DNA from: Entrophospora sp. SA101
Taxonomy: Eukaryota; Glomeromycota; Glomeromycetes; Entrophosporales; Entrophosporaceae
Direction: 5' to 3'
Length of the DNA stretch: 64,000 nt
NCBI GenBank assembly: GCA_958430865.1
Contig: CAUDNR010000890.1
Location: 29,406 to 93,405 of the forward strand
Every line of letters begins with the position of its first letter. Position 1 is the stretch's first letter. The notes beneath the pieces are model-generated. The model did no database searches, had not been told where the DNA came from, and saw only the letters and a program-made list of their open reading frames with translations. Shown here piece after piece: positions 40,660 through 50,143 of this stretch. A program made the translations under genes and the position numbers.

Positions 40660-41142
40660 ATGACAAAAAACAATAATTTAACACCCAGCGAGGTAAAAAA
40701 ACCTTTTGAAACAGTTCAAGAGTTAAAAAACAAAAATGAATTTCTTTCTTATAAAGAATTTCTAAAAACTTATGAGAGTGATGATAAAGTAAAAGATAGT
40801 TATAATAATGAAGTTGCTAGTTATGGTGATATAAGCAACAAAAATAAGAGTTATGGACCAGGTAATGAGCCATCCAAAGAGGCTTGAAAAACAGTCGGCA
40901 GAAAAGTTGGTTCAACGCTGTTAGCAGCTAGTTATTTTACACCTATTGCACCGATAACAATTACCGCAACGGTCGGAGCAGGAGTTGCTGGCGTAGCAAT
41001 GATGAATTCTGATAATGAAACAACACAAGAAATTGGCAGTGAGTTATTTCTATTAGCGACGGATTCTGTTAGCGACCCAAGCGGAGGAAGAAGCGATTAT
41101 AATAATGCGAAAACTGCCGTAAAGTTTGTTAGGGAAAGATAA
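40660..41142 (+). CDS. Hypothetical protein with a Gly/Ala-rich membrane segment
   Basis: The product is 160 residues. A charged N-terminal 75 residues is followed by a hydrophobic Gly/Ala/Thr-rich stretch (LAASYFTPIAPITITATVGA plus GVAGVAMM) and a polar tail. The pattern suggests a membrane-inserting hairpin. Nothing in it identifies a family. Confidence 0.5.
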
Positions 41143-41161
41143 ATAAAAGTTGAGGCTTTAG

Positions 41162-41536
41162 ATGACAAGGCAACAACGGAAGAAAGTAATAGTTTTTATT
41201 ATTTACTTTCTAAGTTGCCTTGCTTCAATTATATTCATTAATAAGATTGTTGATATTTGCTTGGATGGGAAGTGAAGTCAAGAAATAAAAGAAAAAAAAC
41301 TTCTCATATGGATTTGATATATTTTTTCTTGTGTAGTTTATGCCTTATGCCAAGCATATTGAAAAGAAATAAGAAAATGAATGGGCTATGATGATAGTTG
41401 GTGAGATAAACTTTCTAAGAAAGAAAAAAGCAAGTGAAGAAAAGAGCGGGTAAAAGAGATATTAATTAGGGCGAGCGTAGAATTAGTGATAATTGTTTTG
41501 ATTGTTTGAGTTATTGGGTTGATAGTCAATGTCTAA
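41162..41536 (+). CDS. Membrane protein, about three helices
   Basis: The product is 124 residues and very rich in Trp encoded by TGA. Helices lie at about 10-29 (VIVFIIYFLSCLASIIFI), 46-62 (LLIWIWYIFSCVVYALC) and 103-123 (LVIIVLIVWVIGLIVNV). It lies 19 nt after the preceding gene and is probably in the same operon. The family is unknown. Confidence 0.55.
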
Positions 41537-41824
41537 TTTCTGAAAGGCAAGGACAATTTAAAAACTAACTACTTTCTAACTTTCCTTTTCCCTTTTTTCG
41601 GATATTTACCTAAATGTAATGTCGCGGAGAGAAATTTTTCACATGCTTTACTTGCTTTTTGCTTCACCGAAACTTCTCAGAAGTTTTCTCTCTTTCACTC
41701 CGCTTTTTACCAAATAACTTAACTAATAATCATCGCGGGAATTTCACCACCCTTAAAACCCCTAAACTACTCATACTTTTTTAAACAACTCCCACAAACC
41801 CCACTTTCCTCATCNNNNNNNNNN
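41537..41824. other. Intergenic end of contig: C-rich flank and 10-N scaffold gap
   Basis: No gene is seen. From about 41740 the plus strand turns strikingly C-rich and G-poor, up to the ten N at 41815-41824. The gap marks an assembly join of unknown true length, so gene order across it is not certain. Confidence 0.75.
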
Positions 41825-41826
41825 AA

Positions 41827-42033
41827 ATGAAAAGAGATATCAAATTACTTGAAGTTAACCCTAGTCAAGTAGTAAATAACTACATCACTACTGGTGATAT
41901 TAATGTCAACCAAGGTCATGCTCTAATTGGTAATACTATTGGTGCTGATGCTAATATTAGTTATAATACTACTGTGGAAACAATAACCGAAGAAGAACAC
42001 CAAGCCCAAATAGAAATCCCTCCTAAAAATTAA
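41827..42033 (+). CDS. Short protein with a GDINVNQGHALIG motif
   Basis: The product is 68 residues beginning right after the gap (MKRDIKLLEVNPSQ). The middle (YITTGDINVNQGHALIGNTI) resembles a beta-hairpin. It ends AQIEIPPKN, nearly identical to the C terminus of the LRR protein at 38112. The true start may lie in the gap. Confidence 0.4.
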   Translation: MKRDIKLLEVNPSQVVNNYITTGDINVNQGHALIGNTIGADANISYNTTVETITEEEHQAQIEIPPKN

Positions 42034-42165
42034 AATTAATACTTTACACTAATGAAAGCAATTAAAACTTTTCAATACTATCTCAAAACTAATCAAACTA
42101 ATAAAAAACAAGGCAAATTATAATTTTTTTTCTTTTTAGGAAAATTTCAAACCTAAAATAATTAT

Positions 42166-42492
42166 ATGGTAATAAAAAAAGCAAAATCAATCATCGCTGG
42201 CAAAAAACAACTAACTGACCGAATATCTAATAGTTTATCAAAAAAGAAAATTAATCTCACTAAAATAGAAATAGAAGCAGTAATTGAAGAATTATTATCC
42301 GAAACCAAAAAAGCCTTAATTAACAAAGAAGAAGTCCGCTTACAAGGTTATTTTACTTTGAAAACTGCTATTACTAAACCAAGAATAGCCATGAACTTAC
42401 AAGAGAAGAAAAAGATGACTGTTCCCGCTAAGCGAGTTCCTAAGTGTAAGTTTAGTCCTGATTTGAAAAAAGAAATTAGTAAGAAAAAATAA
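42166..42492 (+). CDS. HU-family DNA-binding protein
   Basis: The product is 108 residues. The HU/IHF core is apparent: an N-terminal helical pair, then EVRLQGYFTLKTAITKPRIA, the arm AMNLQEKKKMTVPAKRVPK and KFSPDLKKEI. The IHF/HU arm proline region and the closing KFxPxxxL helix match the family. It bends and packs DNA. It carries no CxxC tail, unlike the gene at 1272. Confidence 0.75.
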   Translation: MVIKKAKSIIAGKKQLTDRISNSLSKKKINLTKIEIEAVIEELLSETKKALINKEEVRLQGYFTLKTAITKPRIAMNLQEKKKMTVPAKRVPKCKFSPDLKKEISKKK

Positions 42493-42527
42493 ACCTTAGT
42501 GTCTCAGTAAGTCTAAAATTACTTATT

Positions 42528-42875
42528 ATGCCAAGAGATAAAGAATTTGAAAAAGCCCTCCAAGAAGCCGAAGACCCAAAAAATATCGGTCAGGGTTTTT
42601 GAGACTTACCGGAAAACCCAACTCCTTCTCAATTAGTTAAATATGAACTTTGCGAGAAAATATTGGGTTATCAGGAGGATAATAACCTAACTGATAAAGA
42701 AATAGCCAAGATGATTAATTTAACTTTATCTAAAACCAAAGACATTCTTTTTTGTCGCATTGACAAAGTTGATTTTGACAACTTAATAAATTCTATTAGT
42801 AAATTATTCTCTCCCGCCGAAATAAAAGTCATTGTCGAGCAAAAAAAAGGTCTTTCGCATGTCTGAGTGGTTTAA
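42528..42875 (+). CDS. HTH antitoxin-like protein
   Basis: The product is 115 residues. The helix-turn-helix NNLTDKEIAKMINLTLSKTK, then DILFCRIDKVDFDNLINSIS, follows the pattern of XRE/HTH_37 antitoxins of HigA type. Its 3' end overlaps the next gene by 17 nt, which is typical of a toxin-antitoxin operon. Confidence 0.6.
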
Positions 42876-43221
42876 ATTAATTAAAGAAAAATTTAGTGAA
42901 GTTCACCAAGAGAAACAATGAACTTACTCCTGCTTATTCCCTTTTACTTTCAAAAAAAGACTAATCGCTAAAATAACCATCACTGACCATCCTTGAAAAA
43001 AGAAAGGTCGGGAAATAATTACTAAGGAATTAATCTTGGATATTTTAAAAGAAAAATTAAACGGAAGAAAGCGAATGAAACCCAAGCAAAGAATTAATAA
43101 CCGCGACATTTATGTTTTGGAAAAAACTTCTTATAAAGATAAAGATTATTTAGTAGTTTTTTGGTTTGAGGATACTAATTCTGACTGGCTATGAGTGCGG
43201 AATTGTTATCCAATTAGTTAA
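42859..43221 (+). CDS. Putative toxin partner of the preceding HTH protein
   Basis: The product is 120 residues and basic. ITITDHPWKKKGREIITKEL and the C-terminal YLVVFWFEDTNSDWLWVRNC suggest a small RelE/BrnT-like or DUF4258-like RNase fold, but I cannot place it in a family with certainty. The call rests mainly on overlap with an antitoxin-like gene. Confidence 0.45.
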
Positions 43222-43224
43222 ACT

Positions 43225-43536
43225 TTATTTTCTCCTTCTCATGCCCGGCGAAATAGGAGATATTGGATTACTTATTTCTAATATTTCTCCTCTTCGCAAT
43301 GCTATTCGGCGAGCTCGGCTTCTTAAACAATAATAAATCAAAGTTCCGATAGTAAATAAAAGTAAAAATGTTGCTACGACTGCTGCACCAGCAATTATCT
43401 TATTATCTGTAGAAAGTTTTTCGATAGAAAAATTATTAATAGTATCACGAGCATCATCTGCTAGATTATTATCAATAAATAGTTGAGTAGTTGTTGTTGT
43501 CGCTGTTGGCGAAGTTGTTAAAATATCGGTTACCAT
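43225..43536 (-). CDS. Hypothetical single-pass membrane protein
   Basis: The product is 103 residues. The N-terminal 45 are Thr/Asp/Asn-rich, then a helix IIAGAAVVATFLLLFTIGTL and an Arg-rich cytoplasmic-type tail (CLRSRARRIALRRGE). By the positive-inside rule the short N terminus would be outside. It is not recognised. Confidence 0.55.
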   Translation of the reverse strand: MVTDILTTSPTATTTTTQLFIDNNLADDARDTINNFSIEKLSTDNKIIAGAAVVATFLLLFTIGTLIYYCLRSRARRIALRRGEILEISNPISPISPGMRRRK

Positions 43537-43756
43537 ATAATTATTTTACGAAGTTCTTGCCGACACGTCCTCTAACATTATCATACATATTCTAGTGAAC
43601 TACCCCACCTAACTCTTAACTAGTTTGAGGATGGAGGTCATTTTTGTTCTAAAATACTATCCTGTCATTATGAAATGCCAAGCATTGATAAACTAGTGAA
43701 AGTTGGCTTAGGAGAGGTTGTATAAAAAGTGTATAAAATAAAGGTATAGATTGAAG

Positions 43757-44095
43757 ATGAAAGTTAAATTGCTAAGTGATGTTTTGGAAGACTTCAAAGA
43801 TAGAGATATTGCCAGATTATGGCATGAAGGGAAAAGAGTAAAAAGATTACCGTCTCATTTGGGAGGTGATGAACTTTTAGATATTCTTCGAATTCTCAAT
43901 GACATTAAACATCCTTTGGAATTGCGAGGTTTATTATCACCTAAAAGCAAGATTAGGCAAATTAAACGAGGAAAAAGAAAAGGTCAATGGAAATTTAATT
44001 TAGATAGTCAATTCAGAGTTATTTTTACTTGACAAGAAAAGACTATGAAAATAATCCGATTAGAAATTGGCGAATTCCATGATGAAAAAAAATAA
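43757..44095 (+). CDS. higB: HigB/RelE-type toxin
   Basis: The product is 112 residues. FKDRDIARLWHEGKRVKRLP, the helix ELLDILRILNDIKHPLELRG and KGQWKFNLDSQFRVIFTW with the late strand follow the HigB fold, a ribosome-dependent mRNA endonuclease. Unlike the copy at 39614 the frame is intact. It precedes an XRE antitoxin by 17 nt. Confidence 0.75.
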
Positions 44096-44112
44096 ATAAA
44101 AAACCAGTTGCC

Positions 44113-44538
44113 ATGAATATACAATATTTTCAACCGAACAACAAAAGAGAAATACCTTTTACTCATCCGGGGATGATATTGAGTAAAAGAATATTAAAAT
44201 GAAGGAGGATTAGTCAAAAAAAATTGGCTGAGGAAACTAATATTCCTTATGAAATAATAAAAGATTTTTGTCAAGGCAAAAAAGATATTAGTCAACAAGT
44301 GGCTCAAAAACTGTCTACTTATTTTAAGGTCAATAAAGATTTTTGAACCAATTTACAAAATCGTTATAATTCGGTTAATTTCCAAAAGGAAAAAGAAGTT
44401 GAAATAATTGAGGCCAAAGAATTAGAAAAAAATAAAAGTTGTCAAATAACTCTGCGGGTAGGTTATAAAGAGTTAAAAGAAATATTTCCTAACCAATGAA
44501 AGGAAATCCAAAGTAAAGCAAAAAAACTCCTTATTTAG
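44113..44538 (+). CDS. higA: HigA-type antitoxin (XRE)
   Basis: The product is 141 residues. FTHPGMILSKRILKWRRISQ followed by KKLAEETNIPYEIIKDFCQG is the HigA helix-turn-helix; DISQQVAQKLSTYFKVNKDF completes it. The C-terminal 45 residues are extra. A short frame after it (to about 44640) contains YWCDDCSEKVFECKKCEE, a zinc-ribbon fragment without a start. Confidence 0.8.
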
Positions 44539-44638
44539 AAAAGAAAATAAATATTGGTGCGATGATTGCTCTGAAAAAGTTTTTGAATGCAAAAAGTGTG
44601 AAGAAATAGTTAAAAAGGAAGAAGTAAAAAATAATTGT

Positions 44639-45589
44639 TTAAGGTGAAGTCTGCACTTCAATAGTCGCCACCAATTGTGATTGGCTGGCTACTCGCAGTT
44701 TAGCTATGCTGGCACAAACTCGCCAAATCTCTTGCCAATTTTCAAGAGTCAGTTGGGTTTGGGAATTCCTTAATTCTCTTTTAACTAACTCAATATTACG
44801 TTGAGCGGTCATTAAATTGCCACAATTATTATTCAATCATTCTTCATAGACTTGGTAAGCAGTCACTAAGTCTTTTGCTGATTCTTCCGCTATGTTGTGG
44901 CTAACAATTAATCTTTCTAAACGGTTTTCTTCTGCTCATAACTTATCTTGTCGCAGCTCGCTGATTTGCTGTTTTAACCGTTCATTTTCGCTGGTTAACT
45001 TTTGCTGGATGATTAGTGCTTGCATTAACTGTTGCTTAGTTTGGATTAATTCAGTGGTGTCTTGCTGAATAAAAAAATCTTTAAGAGTTGTAATTAATTC
45101 GTTTAAATCGAGAGCCAAATTAGTCACTGTGATTGGAGTTTCTTCGCTCCCATCACTGGTCATTGATTGATTAAGGTTGGAATCGTTATCCTCTTCTTCA
45201 TTTTTGGTTTTGGAAATGGCTCCGCGTCGGCGTAAATTAGAGTTGGTGGGTGACATTAAGTCGCTATCTTCACTAGGTTGAGTAGTTAGATTACCAAAAG
45301 AACGAGATCTGCGATGGGGAGATTTTGGCACTAAAAGTTGGGTTGAGTTGCTGTTCGTTTGTAAGTAAGGTAGTCCGGCAAATTGACAATCAAAACACTG
45401 GTCGCCCTTTTGTAAGACTAGACCGCTACCTTTTTTTCCGACTTGCAGACTTTTACATTTACCATCAGTTGTCTTGTTAATACATTCATAAATAGGTAGT
45501 CCGGTAGCAGTTTTGTTAATAATTTTGCTTTTTTGGGGTTTCATTTTTAGGAAAATATTTTCAGTTACGATTAGTGGTTTGGTTGGCAT
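44639..45589 (-). CDS. Coiled-coil protein with cysteine-pair N-terminal domain
   Basis: The product is 316 residues. A small N-terminal domain has KSLQVGKKGSGLVLQKGDQC followed by FDC, perhaps zinc-binding. A Ser/Arg/Asn-rich linker follows (SPHRRSRSFGNLTT), then helices with a coiled coil near 195-220 and a C-terminal helical segment. There is no membrane helix. The family is unknown. Confidence 0.55.
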
Positions 45590-45658
45590 ATATTCATTAT
45601 TTTACACATCTCTATATTTGATAACACCTATCCCTAATATATTTGTAAAATAAAGTAT

Positions 45659-45847
45659 ATGGAAGACAACAACATTATTAATTGAACACTTTTGGCGATT
45701 TGAAACTTGATAATTATTGGCACTTTAGTTTGAGTTTTCGTACTCTGTCATCACTTTTCAGACAAAAAGCTGGTTAATGTTCAAGCAGAAAATCGTAATG
45801 ATATTGAATTATCAAGATTAGTAAATTCTCAACCAGACACTGATTAA
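45659..45847 (+). CDS. Small single-pass membrane protein
   Basis: The product is 62 residues. A Trp-rich N-terminal helix (INWTLLAIWNLIIIGTLVWV) is followed by a polar tail. It is the only plus-strand gene in this part of the minus-strand block. It resembles the small Trp-rich proteins at 62 kb. Confidence 0.5.
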
Positions 45848-45875
45848 GCTGGTCGAACTTGTTCTTGCTATTATT

Positions 45876-47195
45876 TTACTTTACTGAAAAATACTTTTTT
45901 CATAAATACACAATTAACAAACCTACTATTACAAATAAGGCTATTATTCCAGTTTGCGAAGATAATTTCTTTCGGCGGGCTTGTTTTTGGACTTGTTCGG
46001 TTAATTCTTCATAAGCGGTATGAAGTTCTTGGAATTTCTCGGTAGCTTCTTCGGTGGTTAATCCGTTTTTAGTAGCTTTATCAGGGTGATACTTTCGTGA
46101 CATTCTTTTATAAGCCGCTTTAATTTCTTCCTCAGAAGCATCTTTTTTTACTTCCAAAATATCATAGTAGTTTTTTAGTTTCTTTTCTTTTGGATTATTC
46201 TTGCGGTTGGTTTTACCGATTGTTTGGTCGGTTTTTTCTTCTCAAACATCGTTATTTTTTTGAAATTCTTTGCGACAAGTATTACAACTGGCTTGCTGGT
46301 CATTAACTGTTAAATTACCTTGACAATGGGGGCAAGTTTCTTTGATTTCCTCTTGCTTATTTTCTTGTTCTTTGTCTTCTTCCTCTTTTCCATTATTAGT
46401 TTCTTCGGCATCCACTTCCTCTTTTCACTCTTGAAATACTTGGTAATAATCTTCAAATTGGTAATCTTTACGAAATTGCGGGTCAGAGATATTTCATCCC
46501 CCTTGGTCTTGACCGGTCGCTAAAGAAGCAAAAAGGTCGGAGTCGGATTTAACTTTGGCGATAACTTGGCTTCAAAGTCATAATCCTCTTTTACGACTTT
46601 TATCAGCATTTAATCAAGTTTCAAAGCCTTCTACTGTGTATTTTGTTGTTTTGTTGTTTGCCTCCTTTTCTTTTTTAAAGGAATTAGCGAAAACAATTGT
46701 TTTGTTAGGAGTTATTATCTCATAATTATTGTAAACATCCAATGAACCTAATTCATTTCCATTCTCACCTTTTTCACTATGCCCTTTTAATGTTCAATAA
46801 TTATAAGGGTCTTTTTGTTTGGCAAGAAAATCTTTATCTAATACTAATTTAATTTCGGCTCCCTCAAAAAAATAATCATTAATATTAGTAATTTCATTAG
46901 TTTTATCGCCATAACAAATAATTAAAGTATCAATTTTTATCGTTCTTCCTTTTAAAGAAATGGGAGAACTTTCCACCGAATAGTTAATAAATTTTCGGTA
47001 AACAGGGAGGTCAAATTCTCATTGAGGTCGGTTATACCTATGACTACCAAGTTTTTTTATTTTTAAGGGAATTAATACTTTATCATTTATAACTTCTAAA
47101 CTGGCTTCAATTGAACCTTCGTGGATTTTTCCTATCTCAATTCCTTGTTCGTTTTTTTTTCGCCAAACAAATCAGACTTTTGTCTCTTTTTGCAT
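45876..47195 (-). CDS. J-domain membrane protein with N-terminal beta domain and zinc ribbon
   Basis: The product is 439 residues in one frame under code 4. A beta-rich N-terminal domain of about 170 residues is followed by a W-rich segment, an acidic linker, a zinc ribbon (CPHCQGNLTV and CNTCRKEF), then a J domain with intact HPD (SRKYHPDKATKNG) and a C-terminal helix IIALFVIVGLLIVYLW. Most J proteins carry the J domain first; here it is near the end, next to the membrane. It should recruit DnaK to the membrane. It starts 3 nt after the stop of the upstream GTPase gene, so the two are coupled. Confidence 0.75.
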
Positions 47196-47198
47196 TCT

Positions 47199-48098
47199 TT
47201 ACAAAATCTTACAAGAACTATCTTCTTTGTTTGTGCTACTAAGATATTTTTTTAGTCAATAATCACTATCTTTCGTTAAAACTTCAATTTGGGCTTGAAG
47301 TTCTTGTTCTTTTTCGGATGCTTTTATTCTTTCTTCTCTACTCAATTTTCTATTTTTTTCATCCGCTTTTCTTAAATCTTCTATTTCTTTTTCTAGTCTT
47401 TCTTTTTCGGTAAGGAAACTGCTAATTCTTCCTACCATGCCTTCCAAACTAACTGGATGATAATCTCCGCAATTGTAGATTAAATGGTCTAATAGTTTTT
47501 TCCTTGATAATTCGCGGGTTTCTCTATTGAGAGTGATTTGGGCTTCTACTCTTTTTTTATTTCCGGTGATACTTAGCACTGGATTATCTACATAAATTAT
47601 TCCATTACATTCAGCCAATAACTCGGTAAAACCAGGTATTTCATCCTTCATTTTTTTGGTTTCTTTCTTACACTCCTCCTCATCCTCAAAATCTTCAAAA
47701 TTGGTTCTTATAATAGTTGTATAATTACCAATATTCTCACCAAAAATAGTATTTTTTAATTTGTTGAAAGTGTCAAATTCTTGTTTGATAAATCCCAATC
47801 GTGTCACGAAAAATATTTGACTTAAACCATCTTTAATTTCATTACAAGCTTCTTTGGTTTTTTCTAAAACCTCATAATGACTAAGGCAAGTATCATCAAA
47901 TCCTACTGTATCAATCACCTTATATTTCACATTTTTATTGTTTACTTCTACTTCAAAGTCTTTTATTTGTATCTCTTTCGTATTACTGCTACCGCTTTTG
48001 CTTTCTTCAAATTCATTGGTTCCGCTTAAAATATTAGCCAAAGTGGATTTTCCTTTTTTTGTTCTGCCTATTAGTAGTATATTTCTAACTTGTGTCAT
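47199..48098 (-). CDS. AIG1/GIMAP-like GTPase
   Basis: The product is 299 residues. G1 is LLIGRTKKGKSTLANILSG, G3 is VIDTVGFDDT, and the downstream segment TTIIRTNFEDFEDEEE occupies the G4 position without a canonical NKxD. AIG1 proteins are septin-like GTPases known mainly from plants and animals. The C-terminal 70 residues form a coiled coil; unlike the neighbour at 48134 there is no membrane helix. Three bases separate it from the J-domain gene downstream. Confidence 0.75.
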
Positions 48099-48133
48099 AA
48101 TATAATATTTTAATATTTTAATTAGTTTTTGCC

Positions 48134-49522
48134 TTAATTTTTAATACAATTAATCAATCATATTCCCCCAAAAATAATTACTGCTCCAATTCCGCAACTA
48201 AACAATATTGTTCCCAAATTCCCATTCTTATTATTAACTAGTTCGGTTTTCTCCTCTCTATTCTGTTTTTTAACTTCTGCCTTGGCTTCTTCAAAATATT
48301 GTTCGATAAGGTTATAATATTCCTCAGACAATTTTAATTCTTTTAATTCATCATTACTGGGAGAATTGGGGTCATCTGCCGCACGAATAATCGTTGGTCC
48401 ACTTTGACTTAACATTAAACTTTTGATTATCCTTTTATTTGCTTCTGATAGTCATTTATTTTCACTAATGGCAATAATTAATCCGTTATAATCATCATTA
48501 GTTAGCAATTTAGGAAATCCATTTTCACACATTTTTTCCAGGTTTCTAAAAAAGTCTTTGGTTTGGTTTTTTAAAGCAGTTAGTTGGGCTATTTCTGGGT
48601 TTTCCTGGTCTTTTTTTTGTTCTTCTAACTCTTTTTTCTTTTTTTCCAGTTCTTCGGCTTGCTGTTTTTCTGCTAATTCTTTTTCTGTCTTTTCAAACTT
48701 CGCTTTTAAGTCATTTTCTAGGTTATTTTTAAAAGTATTAGAATTTCCTCCATCTCTTTTTAATTTTTCCCTAGTCATAAATTTATCAATTCGCTCTTTG
48801 AGATTATCAAGATTGGTCGGGTGATAAGTATCTTGACAAGTGGCTAAATGGCTTAATAACTTTTGCCGTGATATTTCTCGTTTTTCCTTACTTATTTCTG
48901 TATATCTTCTTTGCCTTTCTTTTCATTCTTCCTCGTCCTCTAATTCCCATTCAGTCATTAATGGCGGATTATCCACTATTATTCTCTTAGTCTCACGGAA
49001 TATTTCCGCAACTTCGGATCGAACATGTTCTTCGTTAGTCGATTTTTGATAAAGTTCTTGGCATTTTTCTTCATTTTCGAAAGAAACAAATCCAGTGCGA
49101 ACCATAGTGGTAAAAGGAACAATGTCGGCACCAAAAATAACTTTTTTCAGCAAATTATAAGCTTCAATTTCATATTGAGAAAAATAGCCACTATGAACGA
49201 ATAATATTCGACTTATACCACCTTCATTAAAAACATTTTGTTCTCAACTTGGAACAGTAGCAGCAACAGCATAAACAATTTTTTCAATTAATTCCTCTTG
49301 GGTTAATCTATTGTCAAAAATTCCGACTGTATCAATTATCCGATAATTAACACCATCTTCAACAAATTCAGCAGTTTGAACCTTTTCGGTTTCGCTGATA
49401 CCACTATGGCTTGTTTTAAAAACTTCTTCAAAATTACCGTTTTTGTTTAAAAGCACATTAGCCAAGGTAGATTTGCCACTGCCTGTTGTTCCGAAGAGGA
49501 GAATGTTTTTAGTTTTTGTCAT
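48134..49522 (-). CDS. AIG1/GIMAP-like GTPase with C-terminal membrane anchor
   Basis: The product is 462 residues, read through several TGA-Trp codons. G1 is LLFGTTGSGKSTLANVLLNK, G3 is IIDTVGIFDN, and TTMVRTGFVSFENEE lies at the G4 position. A long K/E/Q coiled coil (about 260-310) and a final helix (TILFSCGIGAVIIFGGIWLI) follow. The shared motif LLSHLATCQDTYHPTNLDNL aligns with LLDHLIYNCGDYHPVSLEGM of the 47199 gene, so the two are paralogues. Membrane-bound GTPases of this type polymerise on membranes in eukaryotes. Confidence 0.78.
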
Positions 49523-49550
49523 AACAAAACATTTTAATTATTTTTTAATT

Positions 49551-50143
49551 TTATCTTAAAATTTCTTCTCACTTTTTTAGATAATATTCTAAGTATCAAT
49601 TTTTATAATTGGGATATTTAGTTTGTAAGGATTTTATTTCTTGATAATGTTCTTTTCTTAGTTCTTGACCATCAGTTATATTTTGAATAACTTTATCAAT
49701 GGTTTTTATTTCTTCCTCATTCTCCTTTTCCCATCTGTCTTTTTCTCATCAATATTTTAAAGAATATAATACTTTTTCTTTTAAGTATTCTTTTTTTTTT
49801 CTTCATATTCCTTTCTTAATTCTTCTAATTCGGTATTATTTAATTTGTAGTAAGGTTTGCTCTTGTATAGTCCCCAACAATAAAAAAGAGCTTCATTTGG
49901 TAGAAAACCGTGGGCGATTATGTCTTTTACTTCAAAATCCTTTAAGTTGTGTCTCTCTCACTCTTCTATTAATTCCGGATTATTTTTAAAATCTTGGTGA
50001 ATATCCCCCCAATCTCTTTCCTTTTCATTCGGTTGAGTTTCGGTAGTTGGTGCTTTGTATAACTTGTAAATAGTTCTGCCGCCAATCAGTAATGCCAACA
50101 AAATTAAAATGCTAATTGTTGCTTTCTTAACAATTCCTAACAT
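49551..50143 (-). pseudogene. W-repeat-like membrane protein with frameshift at an A10 tract
   Basis: The gene starts at 50143 with an N-terminal helix (ISILILLALLIGGRTIYKLY). It then has a diverged W-repeat (DWGDIHQDFKNNPELIEEWE, DFEVKDIIAHGF, LEELRKEYEE). At an A10 run (49791-49800) the frame ends after a few codons, while a frame one base away continues for about 80 residues to a TAA at 49551. Eleven A would join them. Its start overlaps the stop of the macro-domain gene by one base. Confidence 0.55.

Noticed and set aside
48558..48824. Plus-strand Ser/Phe-rich ORF
   Set aside because: It is the complement of a K/E-rich coiled coil in the GTPase gene, a typical mirror ORF.
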